Assembly (NCBI GenBank): GCA_963663265.2
Contig: CAXXXM010000001.1
Span: 434,001 to 498,000, forward strand
DNA length: 64,000 bases
Source of the DNA: JAEXOD01 sp963663265
GTDB taxonomy: Bacteria > Bacteroidota > Ignavibacteria > Ignavibacteriales > Melioribacteraceae
Direction of reading: 5' to 3'
This document shows, in pieces, positions 1 to 9,486 of this stretch (within the stretch, counting starts at the first letter, position 1; the number at the start of each line of letters is the position of its first letter). Below the pieces are notes generated by a model that was not told where the DNA came from, did not search any database, and worked only from the letters and a program-made list of their open reading frames with translations. The translations under genes were made by a program, and so were the position numbers.

Positions 1-1233
1 AAAAGTATATTCTCTTAGTTCAGTCGAAGTCCCTGCTGCTTTAACAGTACCAACTTCTATCCATGAATTATTTAATTCTCTTTCAATAATATATTCGTTG
101 CTGTTAACTTCAGATGCAGTAGACCAACTTAAAGTAACATTACTATTTTTAGCAATAGCGGCAAATGATGTTAATTCTACAGGAACGGGATCGTCATTTT
201 CATATTTAATTGCTGCACAATAAGTGGTTCCAAAAGGCAAAAATTCATTATAGGAAACACCGTCTGGTGAATATAAAATAGAATTATTATTTGTTCCCTT
301 GACAATTAGACTATTATCTAACATTTTGCCGTAAATTGTATTATCAAACCAAAAGCCTGTTGTAATAGAAGTATAAACGTTGCTGTTTACGTTATAATAG
401 CCTTTAATAGTTGCATAGTTAGCATCAAAACCTCTTACAAATACTAACGAGTCGTTTATTTGAACTAATTGTTCAGCTTTACCACCATCAGGAATGGTTA
501 ATGAGTGTTTTATTTCAAAATCAGAATTATTTAGAACAATCAATTTCCCATAATTATCTGCACCAAACCAAGAACCCCAAGTATAAGCTAAAATGTTTCC
601 GTTGTTTAGTTTTATTACATCTACTGCATTTAATCCAACTTCAGTCTGCTTAACCACCATGTTTGTATTAACATTATAAAAAGCAACATGTTTACCGGAG
701 CCATCACCCCAGTCAGCAAGTGCAATTGCTATAATGGAATCGTTAACAGCAACTGAGCCTTGAGGATTTCCATCTGTAAGAGTAACTGATGAAACAACAA
801 TACCCGTGTTAACATTTAATACTGCCAATTTTTTAGTTTGTGCTAAAGTAATTACTACTAATGAATCTTTTATGCCACATGCAGTATAAGCATTTCCACC
901 ATCTTCAAGCATAATCTTTTTTGAACTATTTTGAAGTTCAGTTAAATTATTATTAAGTGCATAGTTTTTGAGGGCACTATTTGGGAAAATTTGGATTGAA
1001 TTGTTGTTTCCATAAGTACCAGAGTTAACTACAAATGTATTGCCATTATAACTAAAAATTTGATTGGGAGTAGGTCCCAAGTCAACCAATCCTGTATAAT
1101 TTTGTTGTGTAGACATATCGTAGAAGTTAATTTTTTGATTCCCACTATACACAACAGCATCTGTGTTATGGGTTTGTGAGTAAATTATATTTGCAACGAA
1201 TATTGCAACTATTAGTAATTTTGTTATTTTCAT
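1..1233 (-). CDS. Secreted beta-propeller-like surface protein, BtuG-like candidate (3' end cut by window edge)
   Basis: An open frame runs from an ATG at 1233 to the window edge (411 codons) with no stop. A signal peptide (about residues 1-20, ending near YSQ) is followed by about 300 residues of repeats of the kind NTFVVNSGTYGNN and GKLIVLNNSD, which read like YncE/DUF5074 beta-propeller blades. An FN3-like segment beginning VPVELTSFAA follows; in the neighbouring genes this segment directly precedes a T9SS sorting domain, so one probably lies just off the edge. It is the third gene behind a cobalamin riboswitch and 11 bases after the preceding gene. Known: in Bacteroides the B12-binding lipoprotein BtuG is a surface beta-propeller encoded in riboswitch-controlled loci. 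Inferred: this is a T9SS-exported functional counterpart. The fold and the B12 role are unproven; a generic surface propeller is the alternative. Confidence 0.7.
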   Translation of the reverse strand, partial: MKITKLLIVAIFVANIIYSQTHNTDAVVYSGNQKINFYDMSTQQNYTGLVDLGPTPNQIFSYNGNTFVVNSGTYGNNNSIQIFPNSALKNYALNNNLTELQNSSKKIMLEDGGNAYTACGIKDSLVVITLAQTKKLAVLNVNTGIVVSSVTLTDGNPQGSVAVNDSIIAIALADWGDGSGKHVAFYNVNTNMVVKQTEVGLNAVDVIKLNNGNILAYTWGSWFGADNYGKLIVLNNSDFEIKHSLTIPDGGKAEQLVQINDSLVFVRGFDANYATIKGYYNVNSNVYTSITTGFWFDNTIYGKMLDNSLIVKGTNNNSILYSPDGVSYNEFLPFGTTYCAAIKYENDDPVPVELTSFAAIAKNSNVTLSWSTASEVNSNEYIIERELNNSWIEVGTVKAAGTSTELREYTF

Positions 1234-1244
1234 AATTATACCTT

Positions 1245-2741
1245 TTATTTTATTAAATTCATTTTAATTGTTTTTGAAAAATTGCCTGCACTAATTTTTG
1301 CAAAGTAAATTCCACTTGATAAATCTTTTGCATTAAAATTTATATTGTATGTACCTGCTTGTTGTCTACTGTTTACCAATTCTGTAATAGCTTTTCCAAT
1401 AATATTATATACTGTAATGTTAACATCGCTTGCTGAAGCAATAGAATAACTTATTGTAGTAGATGGATTAAATGGATTGGGATAATTTTGTTTTAATGAA
1501 AACTCTAAAGGGTTTATTAGTGAAACATTAATGCTATTACTATATTGGTATGAGCCATCATAATCTATCTGTTTAAGTCTATATAAGTAATTTCCTTCTT
1601 TTACATTATTATCAATAAAAGAATAATTGTTTATAGTTGTGGAAGTACCATTCCCTGTAATTTCTCCTACTTTTTCCCATTTTTCAGCAGGGGAGCTGTA
1701 ACAGCGTTCAACTACAAATTTGTGATTGTTTATTTCTGTAGCGGTTTGCCAAAACAAGTTAATTTTACCATCAATTATTTGAGCTGCAAAATTAACTAAT
1801 TCAACCGGCATACCGGCAGTTAAAGTTTTATAAATTTTTCCACTATTTCCAACTATTAATATCACGTTTTTATTAACAATACAAACTCCCCATAATAACG
1901 AAGTAGGGTCTTCCGTTAAAGAATTATCTTCCCAAGTTAATCCTCCACTATGAGTAACTAATATTGTTCCGTTTCCTCCTGTAATAATTCCATTCATGGA
2001 ATTAAAAAACTTTACATTATATAAATTATTTGTTGTTGAAAATTCTATCGGTTCCCAAGATTGCCCCGCATCTGTTGTTTTATACATGCTGCCAGACCAG
2101 CCAACTGCAACACCGTTTAATGAATCGGCAAAGTCTACTGAGTAAAAATCTTTTGTTCCAACTTTTAAGGAGTCAAAAGTTAAACCTCCATCAACTGTTC
2201 GTAATATTACCGCACCATTACCAACAACATAACCATAGTTTTTTGATACAAAACATATGCTACGCATTAATGGAGTAGTTGTTGAACCATATCTAATCTG
2301 TTCCCATGTTGTTCCGTTATCTGTTGATTTAATTATTCGTCCATTACCTGTTGCATATAAATAGCCTTCTGCTTCTTTAATTACATATAATGTGTTGCTG
2401 TTGTTAGTTGTTAAAGTCTTTGATACCCATGTTTCTCCTTCATCGGTACTTGATAAATAAATTCCTGAAGCTCCAACTACATGTAAAGTATTATTAGCAT
2501 AAACAATTGAATTTAGCTGTCTTGTTGTTCCGCTTGTTTTTAATTCCCAAGTATTACCGGAGTCGGTAGTTTTTATTATTGCTCCCGAACTTCCAACAGC
2601 AATACCTTTTGTAGAATCAATAAAGCATATTTTATTTAATGTTTTTGTTGTAGCGGTTTGACTTATTGGATCCCATGTTTGTGCATAAGTAAATCTTAAT
2701 GATAAAACAATAATCACAACTAATAATTTGATACTTTTCAT
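1245..2741 (-). CDS. Secreted Ycf48/BNR-repeat protein with T9SS sorting domain
   Basis: 498 residues. Signal peptide at 1-20 (ends TYAQ). Residues 22-310 hold about six repeats of the Ycf48/photosystem-II-stability-like type, each with an SxDxGxTW sialidase Asp-box-like motif (SGNTWE, GETWVS, GTTWEQ, AGQSWE, GLTWED), so a beta-propeller is expected. An FN3-like linker (VELVNFAAQ, about 315-400) follows, then a C-terminal T9SS type A domain containing NYPNPFNPST and ending in KTIKMNLIK. It is the middle gene of three behind the cobalamin riboswitch, 24 bases after the upstream gene. Exported to the cell surface by inference. The context suggests a part in B12 capture or surface organisation, but similar repeats occur in many unrelated exported proteins. 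Confidence 0.8.
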   Translation of the reverse strand: MKSIKLLVVIIVLSLRFTYAQTWDPISQTATTKTLNKICFIDSTKGIAVGSSGAIIKTTDSGNTWELKTSGTTRQLNSIVYANNTLHVVGASGIYLSSTDEGETWVSKTLTTNNSNTLYVIKEAEGYLYATGNGRIIKSTDNGTTWEQIRYGSTTTPLMRSICFVSKNYGYVVGNGAVILRTVDGGLTFDSLKVGTKDFYSVDFADSLNGVAVGWSGSMYKTTDAGQSWEPIEFSTTNNLYNVKFFNSMNGIITGGNGTILVTHSGGLTWEDNSLTEDPTSLLWGVCIVNKNVILIVGNSGKIYKTLTAGMPVELVNFAAQIIDGKINLFWQTATEINNHKFVVERCYSSPAEKWEKVGEITGNGTSTTINNYSFIDNNVKEGNYLYRLKQIDYDGSYQYSNSINVSLINPLEFSLKQNYPNPFNPSTTISYSIASASDVNITVYNIIGKAITELVNSRQQAGTYNINFNAKDLSSGIYFAKISAGNFSKTIKMNLIK

Positions 2742-2765
2742 TACTTAATTTCCTTTTGTATTTGC

Positions 2766-3713
2766 TTACTTAATTAAATTCATTTTAATAGTTTTTGAAT
2801 GTCCTGCAACATTTAGCCTTGCTAAATATATTCCTGATGAAAGCCCATTTGCATTCCATTTTACTTGATAACTTCCCTCAACCACATTCTCATTTACCAA
2901 AGTTTCAAGCTCTTTTCCCAATAAATTATAAATTGTTATTGTTGCTCTTCCGGTTATTTTGGTAGGAATTGTATAATTTATTGTTGTAGTTGGATTAAAT
3001 GGATTGGGGTAGTTTTGCATTACAATATAATCAGTAGGGGATGTGGAACCATCACCTTTAACAGAAGTTGTATTTTCTGCATAGTTAATGGCAACAATAG
3101 CATCCAAATCAAAACCTGATATAGAAAAATTATAAAACGGATGTTGTGGGTTATTCAATACCATTTTGCTTACATCTGTAATTCTAACATACTTTACGGT
3201 ATCTAAACCTAATTTCCCAATATCGAAGAAATCGCCACCGGATACACTTGTATCGGCAGGATTATTTTCCCCATTAGTTGGAGTAATTCCTGCACATCCT
3301 TTTAATGTTAGTGTGTCGAAAGGGAATTGAAAATAGGTGATATTATCTTTACTTATTTCAACTTTACCGGGTTCGCAAAATATTTTGCCCGTATATAAAA
3401 GAAATGCATTTTCAAAAACTGTAAAATCATTTCCCGGTTTGTCTACAATAGGATGTTCAAAAAATCCCAACGTAATTGAACCACCCAAACCCAGACAACA
3501 AATCTGATTTGCATTTGAAGCTGGAACTTTCCATCGTGCGGTTGTATCGGGCAAGCCCAAAACATTATCTGGAAAGTAGGGAGCAGTTTGACCTGCATTT
3601 TGCCCACTTCCGGGTGAAAATGCTATTACTGTATCAGCTCCTATTGCTCTTAATCCTTCTTGAGCAAATGTTAAGCTATACAATAATAGAATAAATAGTG
3701 TGTTTTTAAGCAT
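2766..3713 (-). CDS. Secreted surface protein with T9SS sorting domain, first gene after the B12 riboswitch
   Basis: 315 residues. Signal peptide 1-17 (LLYSLTFAQ). The mature domain (about 20-215) has the pattern SPGSGQNAG, LPDNVLGLPD, CLGLGGSITLGF and PGNDFTVFENAF, which I recognise as an extracellular family of unassigned function seen in several phyla, sometimes in cobalamin-regulated loci (recalled, not searched). The C-terminal 80 residues are a T9SS type A sorting domain (NYPNPFNPTT...KTIKMNLIK). The start ATG at 3713 is preceded by GGAG at good spacing, and the riboswitch aptamer ends about 110 bases upstream. First gene of a three-gene operon. A role in surface B12 binding or delivery is inferred from position only. 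Confidence 0.8.
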   Translation of the reverse strand: MLKNTLFILLLYSLTFAQEGLRAIGADTVIAFSPGSGQNAGQTAPYFPDNVLGLPDTTARWKVPASNANQICCLGLGGSITLGFFEHPIVDKPGNDFTVFENAFLLYTGKIFCEPGKVEISKDNITYFQFPFDTLTLKGCAGITPTNGENNPADTSVSGGDFFDIGKLGLDTVKYVRITDVSKMVLNNPQHPFYNFSISGFDLDAIVAINYAENTTSVKGDGSTSPTDYIVMQNYPNPFNPTTTINYTIPTKITGRATITIYNLLGKELETLVNENVVEGSYQVKWNANGLSSGIYLARLNVAGHSKTIKMNLIK

Positions 3714-3824
3714 AATAACTCCAAATAGTTATGAATTATTAGGCTTGAGCTGATAAAAAGATAAGTTACTGACAGGGGACGGGGTAAAATAGAATGTTAT
3801 AATAAAGTATGAAACAAACAAAGT

Positions 3825-4015
3825 ATCCCGTTACCTTTCCTTGTTTCGCGAAGGATGAGCAACCCATCTTAGGCAGGTTTCCCGACTTAGAACACTATTT
3901 AACGCCTTCCCATTTATTTTTATAAACAGTGACATATTGTTAAATAGTATCGTTCATCACGGTTGCGCGTCAGTTTCGGATTTCCACCGAATTCCCTATT
4001 AATCCGCTAAAACCT
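3825..4015 (-). ncRNA. Cobalamin riboswitch
   Basis: Read on the minus strand, the conserved core elements occur in order: GGGAA, GGTGGAAATCCG (3988-3977), CGCAACCGTGA (3967-3957), then the B12 box AGTCGGGAAACCTGCCT (3887-3871), followed by a small stem CCTT-CGCGAAAC-AAGG (about 3856-3841) where the kissing-loop partner arm is expected. Spacing and order fit the class I cobalamin aptamer. The ends are approximate. About 110 bases separate the aptamer from the first gene; ACGGG and CCCGT segments there could form a switching stem, but I cannot identify the expression platform with certainty. It should lower expression of the three downstream surface-protein genes when B12 is plentiful. Confidence 0.95.
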
Positions 4016-4113
4016 AAGACAATTGATAAACCAAAATTAACTATTTTATCCCACAAATGCAATTGATAGGGGAGGGATAATTGAAAGATATTTGAATGGA
4101 TTTTTTTCTAACT

Positions 4114-4737
4114 CTACTCCTTCACTGCTTCCATCAAAGCATAAAAATATTTCGGTTCTTTGGTTTTATGAAGTTGAAACCATGCTTCTAAAGTTGCAGG
4201 TTTCATAAAGTTCATTCTTTTAAATATATGGTAGGTAAATTCAAGGGGAGCCATTCCACTAGCGGTTATTAAATTATTATCCGTAACTGCGGGTTCATAC
4301 AAATAAAACTCTGCACCCTTATAATTTGGGCAAAACATCTTTAAAACTTCTAAATCATTACTTGTATGTTTTCTATTATCTAAAAATCCTTTTTCAGCCA
4401 AACCCATTGTTGCTCCGCATAATGCTGCAACAGTTACATCTTTATTAATAATCTCTTTTACAATTTCTAATATTTTCTGATTTTCCTCTTTAAACCAAGT
4501 ATCGGCACCGGGTAAAATTAATAAATCGCCATCTTCAAAATTAATCTCTTCAATTGATTTATCAGGAGTTATTTTCATTCCACCCATACTGGTAATTGGT
4601 TCTAAACCGTTCCCGATTTTCACTAACTCAACTTTAGGAGTGCTTTTAGCAAAAAACCTTCCTGTATTTATTTCCGCAGTTAAATACCCAATTTCCCAAT
4701 CGGACATTGTGTCTAATATATATAAATATACTTTCAT
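4114..4737 (-). CDS. DJ-1/PfpI family protein (glutamine amidotransferase-like)
   Basis: 207 residues. The N-terminus MKVYLYILDTMSDWEIG, the LPGAD turn at 75-79 and the nucleophile elbow AALCGATMG with Cys107 identify a class I glutamine-amidotransferase-like fold of the DJ-1/PfpI superfamily, closest in feel to the YoaZ-like group. The His expected near the elbow Cys is not obvious to me, so protease, deglycase or chaperone activity cannot be chosen. Cytoplasmic, with no signal peptide. It stands alone, upstream of (and transcribed in the same direction as) the B12-regulated operon, with the riboswitch in between. Confidence 0.85.
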   Translation of the reverse strand: MKVYLYILDTMSDWEIGYLTAEINTGRFFAKSTPKVELVKIGNGLEPITSMGGMKITPDKSIEEINFEDGDLLILPGADTWFKEENQKILEIVKEIINKDVTVAALCGATMGLAEKGFLDNRKHTSNDLEVLKMFCPNYKGAEFYLYEPAVTDNNLITASGMAPLEFTYHIFKRMNFMKPATLEAWFQLHKTKEPKYFYALMEAVKE

Positions 4738-5032
4738 TTTTAGTTCCCTAAAATTATTGTTATTTAATAAGTTTAAATTTAATAGTAAAATTAATATTTG
4801 TAAGTTAGTTTTTTCTTACTGTAAAAATAATGTTATTCTTGTTTTTTTTATAAAATTAAAAATAACTATTCATTAAACTAAAAATCCAACAAAAAATTCC
4901 GATAATCAAAATATTATCAAAAGGTTAGTAATAAAATTCGCCGAAACAATAGTTTGTCCTGATTTCTAATTTGACTGAATTGGTGTGTCAATAATTTAAA
5001 AACTAAAATTTTAATCAAATGTAGGAGATCTA

Positions 5033-8000
5033 ATGAAAACAGCTTTAATTATTTTAACAGTATTTTTCTTAAATATTCAATTTGTTATTGCACAAAACAA
5101 TTGTCTCCAATTTGATGGAAACAATGATTATGTTTCCATTTCAGATCTTTATTTATCAGGTTATTCTGCTTTTACAGTAGAAACTTGGGTGTATCTTAAA
5201 ACTTTCAACGAAAATGCTGGTGATGATAAAATCTCCAACATCGTTCGCGGTGGAGATGAATGTATAGTTTTAAGAATTGGTGATAGCGGAATTGAAAATG
5301 ACAGACCACAGTTTGTGGTTGACTTTGGAAGCGGGCAAATAAAACTAAATGCAAATACTCAGTTGAAAGCAGATCATTGGTATCACTTGGCGGGTGTGTA
5401 TGATGGCTCCACAATGAAGCTTTACATTAATGGTATTCTGGATAACTCAGTTTCTCAGAGCGGAACGGTTAAAACTACTTCTGAAATGACTATATTGGGA
5501 GGAAGCAATACCGAAACAAGATTAATTGATGGTTATATTGATGATACTAAACTTTGGAACGATGCCAGAACCGAATCTGAAATTAGGCAAAATATGCATA
5601 GGGAATTAACAGATCCTTCTTCAGAAGTAAATTTAGTTGCGTATTATAAGTATAACGAGTCCTCTGGGACAACTTTAACTGATGCCAAAGGTAGCTATAA
5701 TGGAAGTTTAACAAATATGACAGGTAGTGAATGGAAAACATCTTCTGCCATGTTTGGACCAAAAAATTGTTTGATTTTTGATGGCATTGATGATTTTGTT
5801 ACTACCGGTGCTGCTCTTGTAAACCTAAGCAATAACATGACTGTTGAAGCTTGGTTTAATACTACAAATTCAACTCACTATAATTCTATTGCTACGATAG
5901 AGAAAACCGCCGCCGGATCAAATGATTTCTTGCAAATTTTAACTAATAGTTCGGGTAATATTTATTTAGATGATGCAAATAATGCACAAATTATTACAAC
6001 ATCAGAGAGCTATAATGATGGCAATTGGCATCATGTTGCATTTGTAAGAAATGCTGCTATTAAGACCATATATTTATATGTTGATGGTGATCTTAAGGGA
6101 ACAAGAACATATACTTATTCAGGATCAATTGACCCCGATATGGAATTACGTTTTGGGAATTCTGAATATTTAGGCGGAAGCTATCAAATGGATGGAATGC
6201 TTGATGAAATAAGAATATGGGATGATGTAAGAACAATTACAGAAATCCGCGACAATATGTGTAAAACATTAACCGGAAGTGAATCTAACCTTGTTGGCTA
6301 CTATACTTTTGATAATACTTCAGGAACAACACTTCAAGATTTCACCGGAAATGGGAATGATGGAACATTAACTAATATGGCAGATGAAGATTGGGTTGTT
6401 TCATATTCTATGGTATTAGCTAAAGATGCATCTGATGTTGCCGGTACCAGCTTTACAGTCAATTGGGATTCACCCGGCACCAATAGTAGTTATGATGATG
6501 GTTATACAATCCAATACTCAACTACTTCCAATTTCTCAAGCAATAATTCTACTACAACTGCTTTAAGCTCTGAAACAAGCAAATCTTTAACCGGACTTAC
6601 TGAATCAACAACTTATTATTATAGAGTAAGTGGAAAAAGAAGTGGTTCGGCAACGCTTGAATATAGTAATATTAAAAATGCTACTACGTCGGAACCTTCT
6701 TTTTCAACAATAGTAACAAGTAACGCTGATGATAATGGAATACATACACTTCGTTATATTATGAATAATTGTGATGATGGAGCAGAAATTACTTTTAATC
6801 TTAGTGAGGGTAATGAAACAATTTCTTTAGGATCAGAAATAAATTTTACCGCAAGCAAATCTATTACTATTGATGGTGATAATTCACTTGGTAGTGGTAC
6901 TGACGTTACAATTCAGGTAACAATACCAGGTGAAGGGGGTTCCAATTGGAGAGTCTTTCAACTTAATCCAGGTCCTTCATATACACTTGTTTTGAAGAAT
7001 ATGACTGTTAAAGGAGGTGATCTTGGAGGTGGAAGTGCTGGCAGTATATACTTGTACAATGCACAATTAACTACATTAGAAAATGTTACGGTATCTGGTT
7101 CTAAAGCTGATATGGGTGGGGGAATATATGTTTTTAACACACCAACAATTCTTAATAATTGCACAATTCAAGATACTAAGGCAACTACTTCTGGTGGGGG
7201 ATTCTTTTGCCCTACATATGATTTGTCGGTTACAATAAACAATACGCTAATCTCTAATTGTTTTGCCAGTCAAGGAGGTGGAGCCTATTTAGCCTCAAAT
7301 AATTGTAATATTTCCAATTTGGAAATTGATAACTGTTCTGCCGATAATTCCGGAGGAGGTATTTATTGCTATTCCCTTTTTGGCAGTCTAAATGGTTTAA
7401 AACTGACTAATAATTCAGCGTTGAATGGTGGTGCCATATATGCTGAAGACGGATGTTCATTCTCTTTTGATAAATGCGAGTTTAGTAATAACGTAGCCAG
7501 AAATGTTGGTGGGGCTTTTTATTTTTATGCAAGTGCTGATATTTATTCGGCATTTAATAATTGTACTTTTAGCAATAATTCCTCTACCCTTAGCGGTGGT
7601 GCAATATATGCTTTTTCTACAGTCGATTGGATGTTTGGAGACCCTTATACGCTCGATTTGATCCTTAATAATTGTACAATTGTTGGAAACTCAAGTGGTA
7701 ATCATGGTGCAGGAATTTATGCAACGAATGATAATGATTCTTACACCAACGTTTCATTAACTAATAGTCTGGTGGCTTATAACGCTTTCGGGAGTGTTTA
7801 TGATGATTTAACTAACGTTGGAGCCACTCTTTATGGCAACTATAATATTATTGGGGAATTTACTTTATCCGGAACAAATAATACGAATTATACCTATACT
7901 AATGGTTTAGGGAGTAGTTTATTTGAGAGTTATACTGAAATTATTGGAAATTCAATTTATCAACCGGATTTAGCCGATAATGGCGGTACTAACAAAACTG

Positions 8001-8797
8001 TTGCTCTTGCAACAAATAGTATTGCTCAAACATCAGGTATTAGAACAGGTAGTTATACAGATACTTATAAAAAATATGCATTTTATAATGGTACCAATTG
8101 GGTTAAAGTTGAAGATGGTACTACTGTAGTTTCTTCAGGAGTTACTGCAATAACAACTGATCAACGCGGTACTGATAGAAATAGTTTAACGCCTTCAATC
8201 GGTGCGTATGATAATAGTAATTCTGCAGTTCCTGTTGAATTGGTTTCATTTTCAGCCGTTACTGATGATGAAAATACCACTCTTTCTTGGCAAACAGCAA
8301 CTGAAATAAATAATTATGGGTTTGAAATTGAAAAGGCAAATAATGTAGAAGATCCTTCTTGGCAGAAAATAGGATTTGTTGAAGGATTTGGAAATTCAAA
8401 CAGTACTAAAATGTATTCATTTGCCGATAACAATTTATCAACAGGGAAGTATTTATACAGATTAAAACAAATAGATAATGATGGACAATATAAATACTCG
8501 GAGTCAATTGAAGTGGATTTTAATGCTTTACCAGTTGAATTTAGCTTATGGCAAAACTATCCAAATCCATTTAATCCAACAACAAACATTACATATAGTT
8601 TGCCAAGCAGCCAATTTGTAACACTAAAAATATTTACTCTGCTTGGTGAAGAAATAGCAACTTTAGTAAACGAACCAAAAGAAGCAGGCTCACATACCAT
8701 AAACTTTGATGCATCCAAACTAACAAGTGGCATTTATCTTTACCAAATACAAGCAGGGCAATTTAACCAAGTTAGAAAAATGCTTTTGTTAAAATAA
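5033..8797 (+). CDS. Giant secreted adhesin: two LamG domains, FN3, Pmp-like parallel beta-helix, T9SS domain
   Basis: 1254 residues. Signal peptide 1-20 (NIQFVIAQ). Two LamG/concanavalin-like domains begin CLQFDGNNDYV (about 22-205) and CLIFDGIDDFV (about 245-420), each followed by a DExRIW/DDTKLW motif. An FN3 domain follows (about 465-560), then a long right-handed parallel beta-helix (about 565-1010) with a CSLREA-like entry (IHTLRYIMNN) and at least six GGGIY/GGAIY plus NNCTFSNNS repeats like those of chlamydial polymorphic membrane proteins. An FN3-like linker (VPVELVSF) and a T9SS type A domain (NYPNPFNPTT) close it. Start ATG at 5033 with AGGAG just upstream. Monocistronic, with a strong terminator after the stop. 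Probably a surface carbohydrate- or matrix-binding protein; the ligand is unknown. Confidence 0.9.
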   Translation: MKTALIILTVFFLNIQFVIAQNNCLQFDGNNDYVSISDLYLSGYSAFTVETWVYLKTFNENAGDDKISNIVRGGDECIVLRIGDSGIENDRPQFVVDFGSGQIKLNANTQLKADHWYHLAGVYDGSTMKLYINGILDNSVSQSGTVKTTSEMTILGGSNTETRLIDGYIDDTKLWNDARTESEIRQNMHRELTDPSSEVNLVAYYKYNESSGTTLTDAKGSYNGSLTNMTGSEWKTSSAMFGPKNCLIFDGIDDFVTTGAALVNLSNNMTVEAWFNTTNSTHYNSIATIEKTAAGSNDFLQILTNSSGNIYLDDANNAQIITTSESYNDGNWHHVAFVRNAAIKTIYLYVDGDLKGTRTYTYSGSIDPDMELRFGNSEYLGGSYQMDGMLDEIRIWDDVRTITEIRDNMCKTLTGSESNLVGYYTFDNTSGTTLQDFTGNGNDGTLTNMADEDWVVSYSMVLAKDASDVAGTSFTVNWDSPGTNSSYDDGYTIQYSTTSNFSSNNSTTTALSSETSKSLTGLTESTTYYYRVSGKRSGSATLEYSNIKNATTSEPSFSTIVTSNADDNGIHTLRYIMNNCDDGAEITFNLSEGNETISLGSEINFTASKSITIDGDNSLGSGTDVTIQVTIPGEGGSNWRVFQLNPGPSYTLVLKNMTVKGGDLGGGSAGSIYLYNAQLTTLENVTVSGSKADMGGGIYVFNTPTILNNCTIQDTKATTSGGGFFCPTYDLSVTINNTLISNCFASQGGGAYLASNNCNISNLEIDNCSADNSGGGIYCYSLFGSLNGLKLTNNSALNGGAIYAEDGCSFSFDKCEFSNNVARNVGGAFYFYASADIYSAFNNCTFSNNSSTLSGGAIYAFSTVDWMFGDPYTLDLILNNCTIVGNSSGNHGAGIYATNDNDSYTNVSLTNSLVAYNAFGSVYDDLTNVGATLYGNYNIIGEFTLSGTNNTNYTYTNGLGSSLFESYTEIIGNSIYQPDLADNGGTNKTVALATNSIAQTSGIRTGSYTDTYKKYAFYNGTNWVKVEDGTTVVSSGVTAITTDQRGTDRNSLTPSIGAYDNSNSAVPVELVSFSAVTDDENTTLSWQTATEINNYGFEIEKANNVEDPSWQKIGFVEGFGNSNSTKMYSFADNNLSTGKYLYRLKQIDNDGQYKYSESIEVDFNALPVEFSLWQNYPNPFNPTTNITYSLPSSQFVTLKIFTLLGEEIATLVNEPKEAGSHTINFDASKLTSGIYLYQIQAGQFNQVRKMLLLK

Positions 8798-8806
8798 TTT
8801 TTTTTG

Positions 8807-8843
8807 GCTGTTTCAGTACATTAAATACTGAAACAGCTTTTTC
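8807..8843 (+). terminator. Rho-independent terminator of the adhesin gene
   Basis: A perfect 12-bp stem, GCTGTTTCAGTA (8807-8818) with TACTGAAACAGC (8826-8837), has a 7-base loop and is followed by TTTTT. It lies 9 bases past the stop of the 1254-residue protein. Confidence 0.9.
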
Positions 8844-8904
8844 AAAATTATATTATAGTGGTTTATATAAACGGGGATTGATGACAAATCGAGGCTTGTC
8901 TGTA

Positions 8905-9237
8905 TTATTTATTCTCAACCAATTTCAAAAGAGTAACTATTTGTTCTTCGTTAATATCGTTTTCGGTTTCTATTTCAATTATTCGCATTGTTTTTCCGTT
9001 TCCTTTAAATAATGCAATTTCTTCTTTTGAAAGCCCTTTTATTGAAAAACCCAAGTTCACATGTGTTTTAAGAGCAACAAAATAATATTTCCCATTTTCG
9101 TATGACGGAACACCCCATTTCATTTCCTCTTTAATATTCGGAAAAGTTTTAAATATAATCTCCCTTAATTTAATACACACCTCCTTTTGAGGAGAGTTTA
9201 ATCCTTCAATATACTCATCAATTTTATTATTCTTCAT
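8905..9237 (-). CDS. DUF1801 (YdhG-like) protein
   Basis: 110 residues, cytoplasmic. The pattern IDEYIEGLNSPQKEVCIKLREII, then EEMKWGVPSYENGKYY and NLGFSIKGLS is that of the DUF1801/YdhG-like fold (an iron-chaperone-like superfamily whose role in most bacteria is unknown). Length and motif order are normal for the family. It is a single-gene unit convergent with the adhesin gene; no partner is visible. Confidence 0.85.
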   Translation of the reverse strand: MKNNKIDEYIEGLNSPQKEVCIKLREIIFKTFPNIKEEMKWGVPSYENGKYYFVALKTHVNLGFSIKGLSKEEIALFKGNGKTMRIIEIETENDINEEQIVTLLKLVENK

Positions 9238-9486
9238 AATTTTTATTACTCCAAATAAAATTTAATTTCTTTTGCCTGCCTAAAATATAACCCTAAAATA
9301 ATTAACAAATTAATTTAATCTTTATTAAAAACCAATTAAAATGTGTCTGGGGATAATATCTGAAGATCTTATTCTTAATTTGTAAGTTATGCGAACTTAA
9401 CTTATTTTAAATTAAAATATTATTTATTTTGTGAGTAATGCTTTTACTAATGTTAAATCTAATTTCTTCTAATCTATGGAGTAAAC

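Noticed and set aside
3776..3840. Classical Rho-independent terminator as riboswitch expression platform
   Set aside because: ACGGG/CCCGT pairing is visible but there is no T run after it, so the mechanism was left open.
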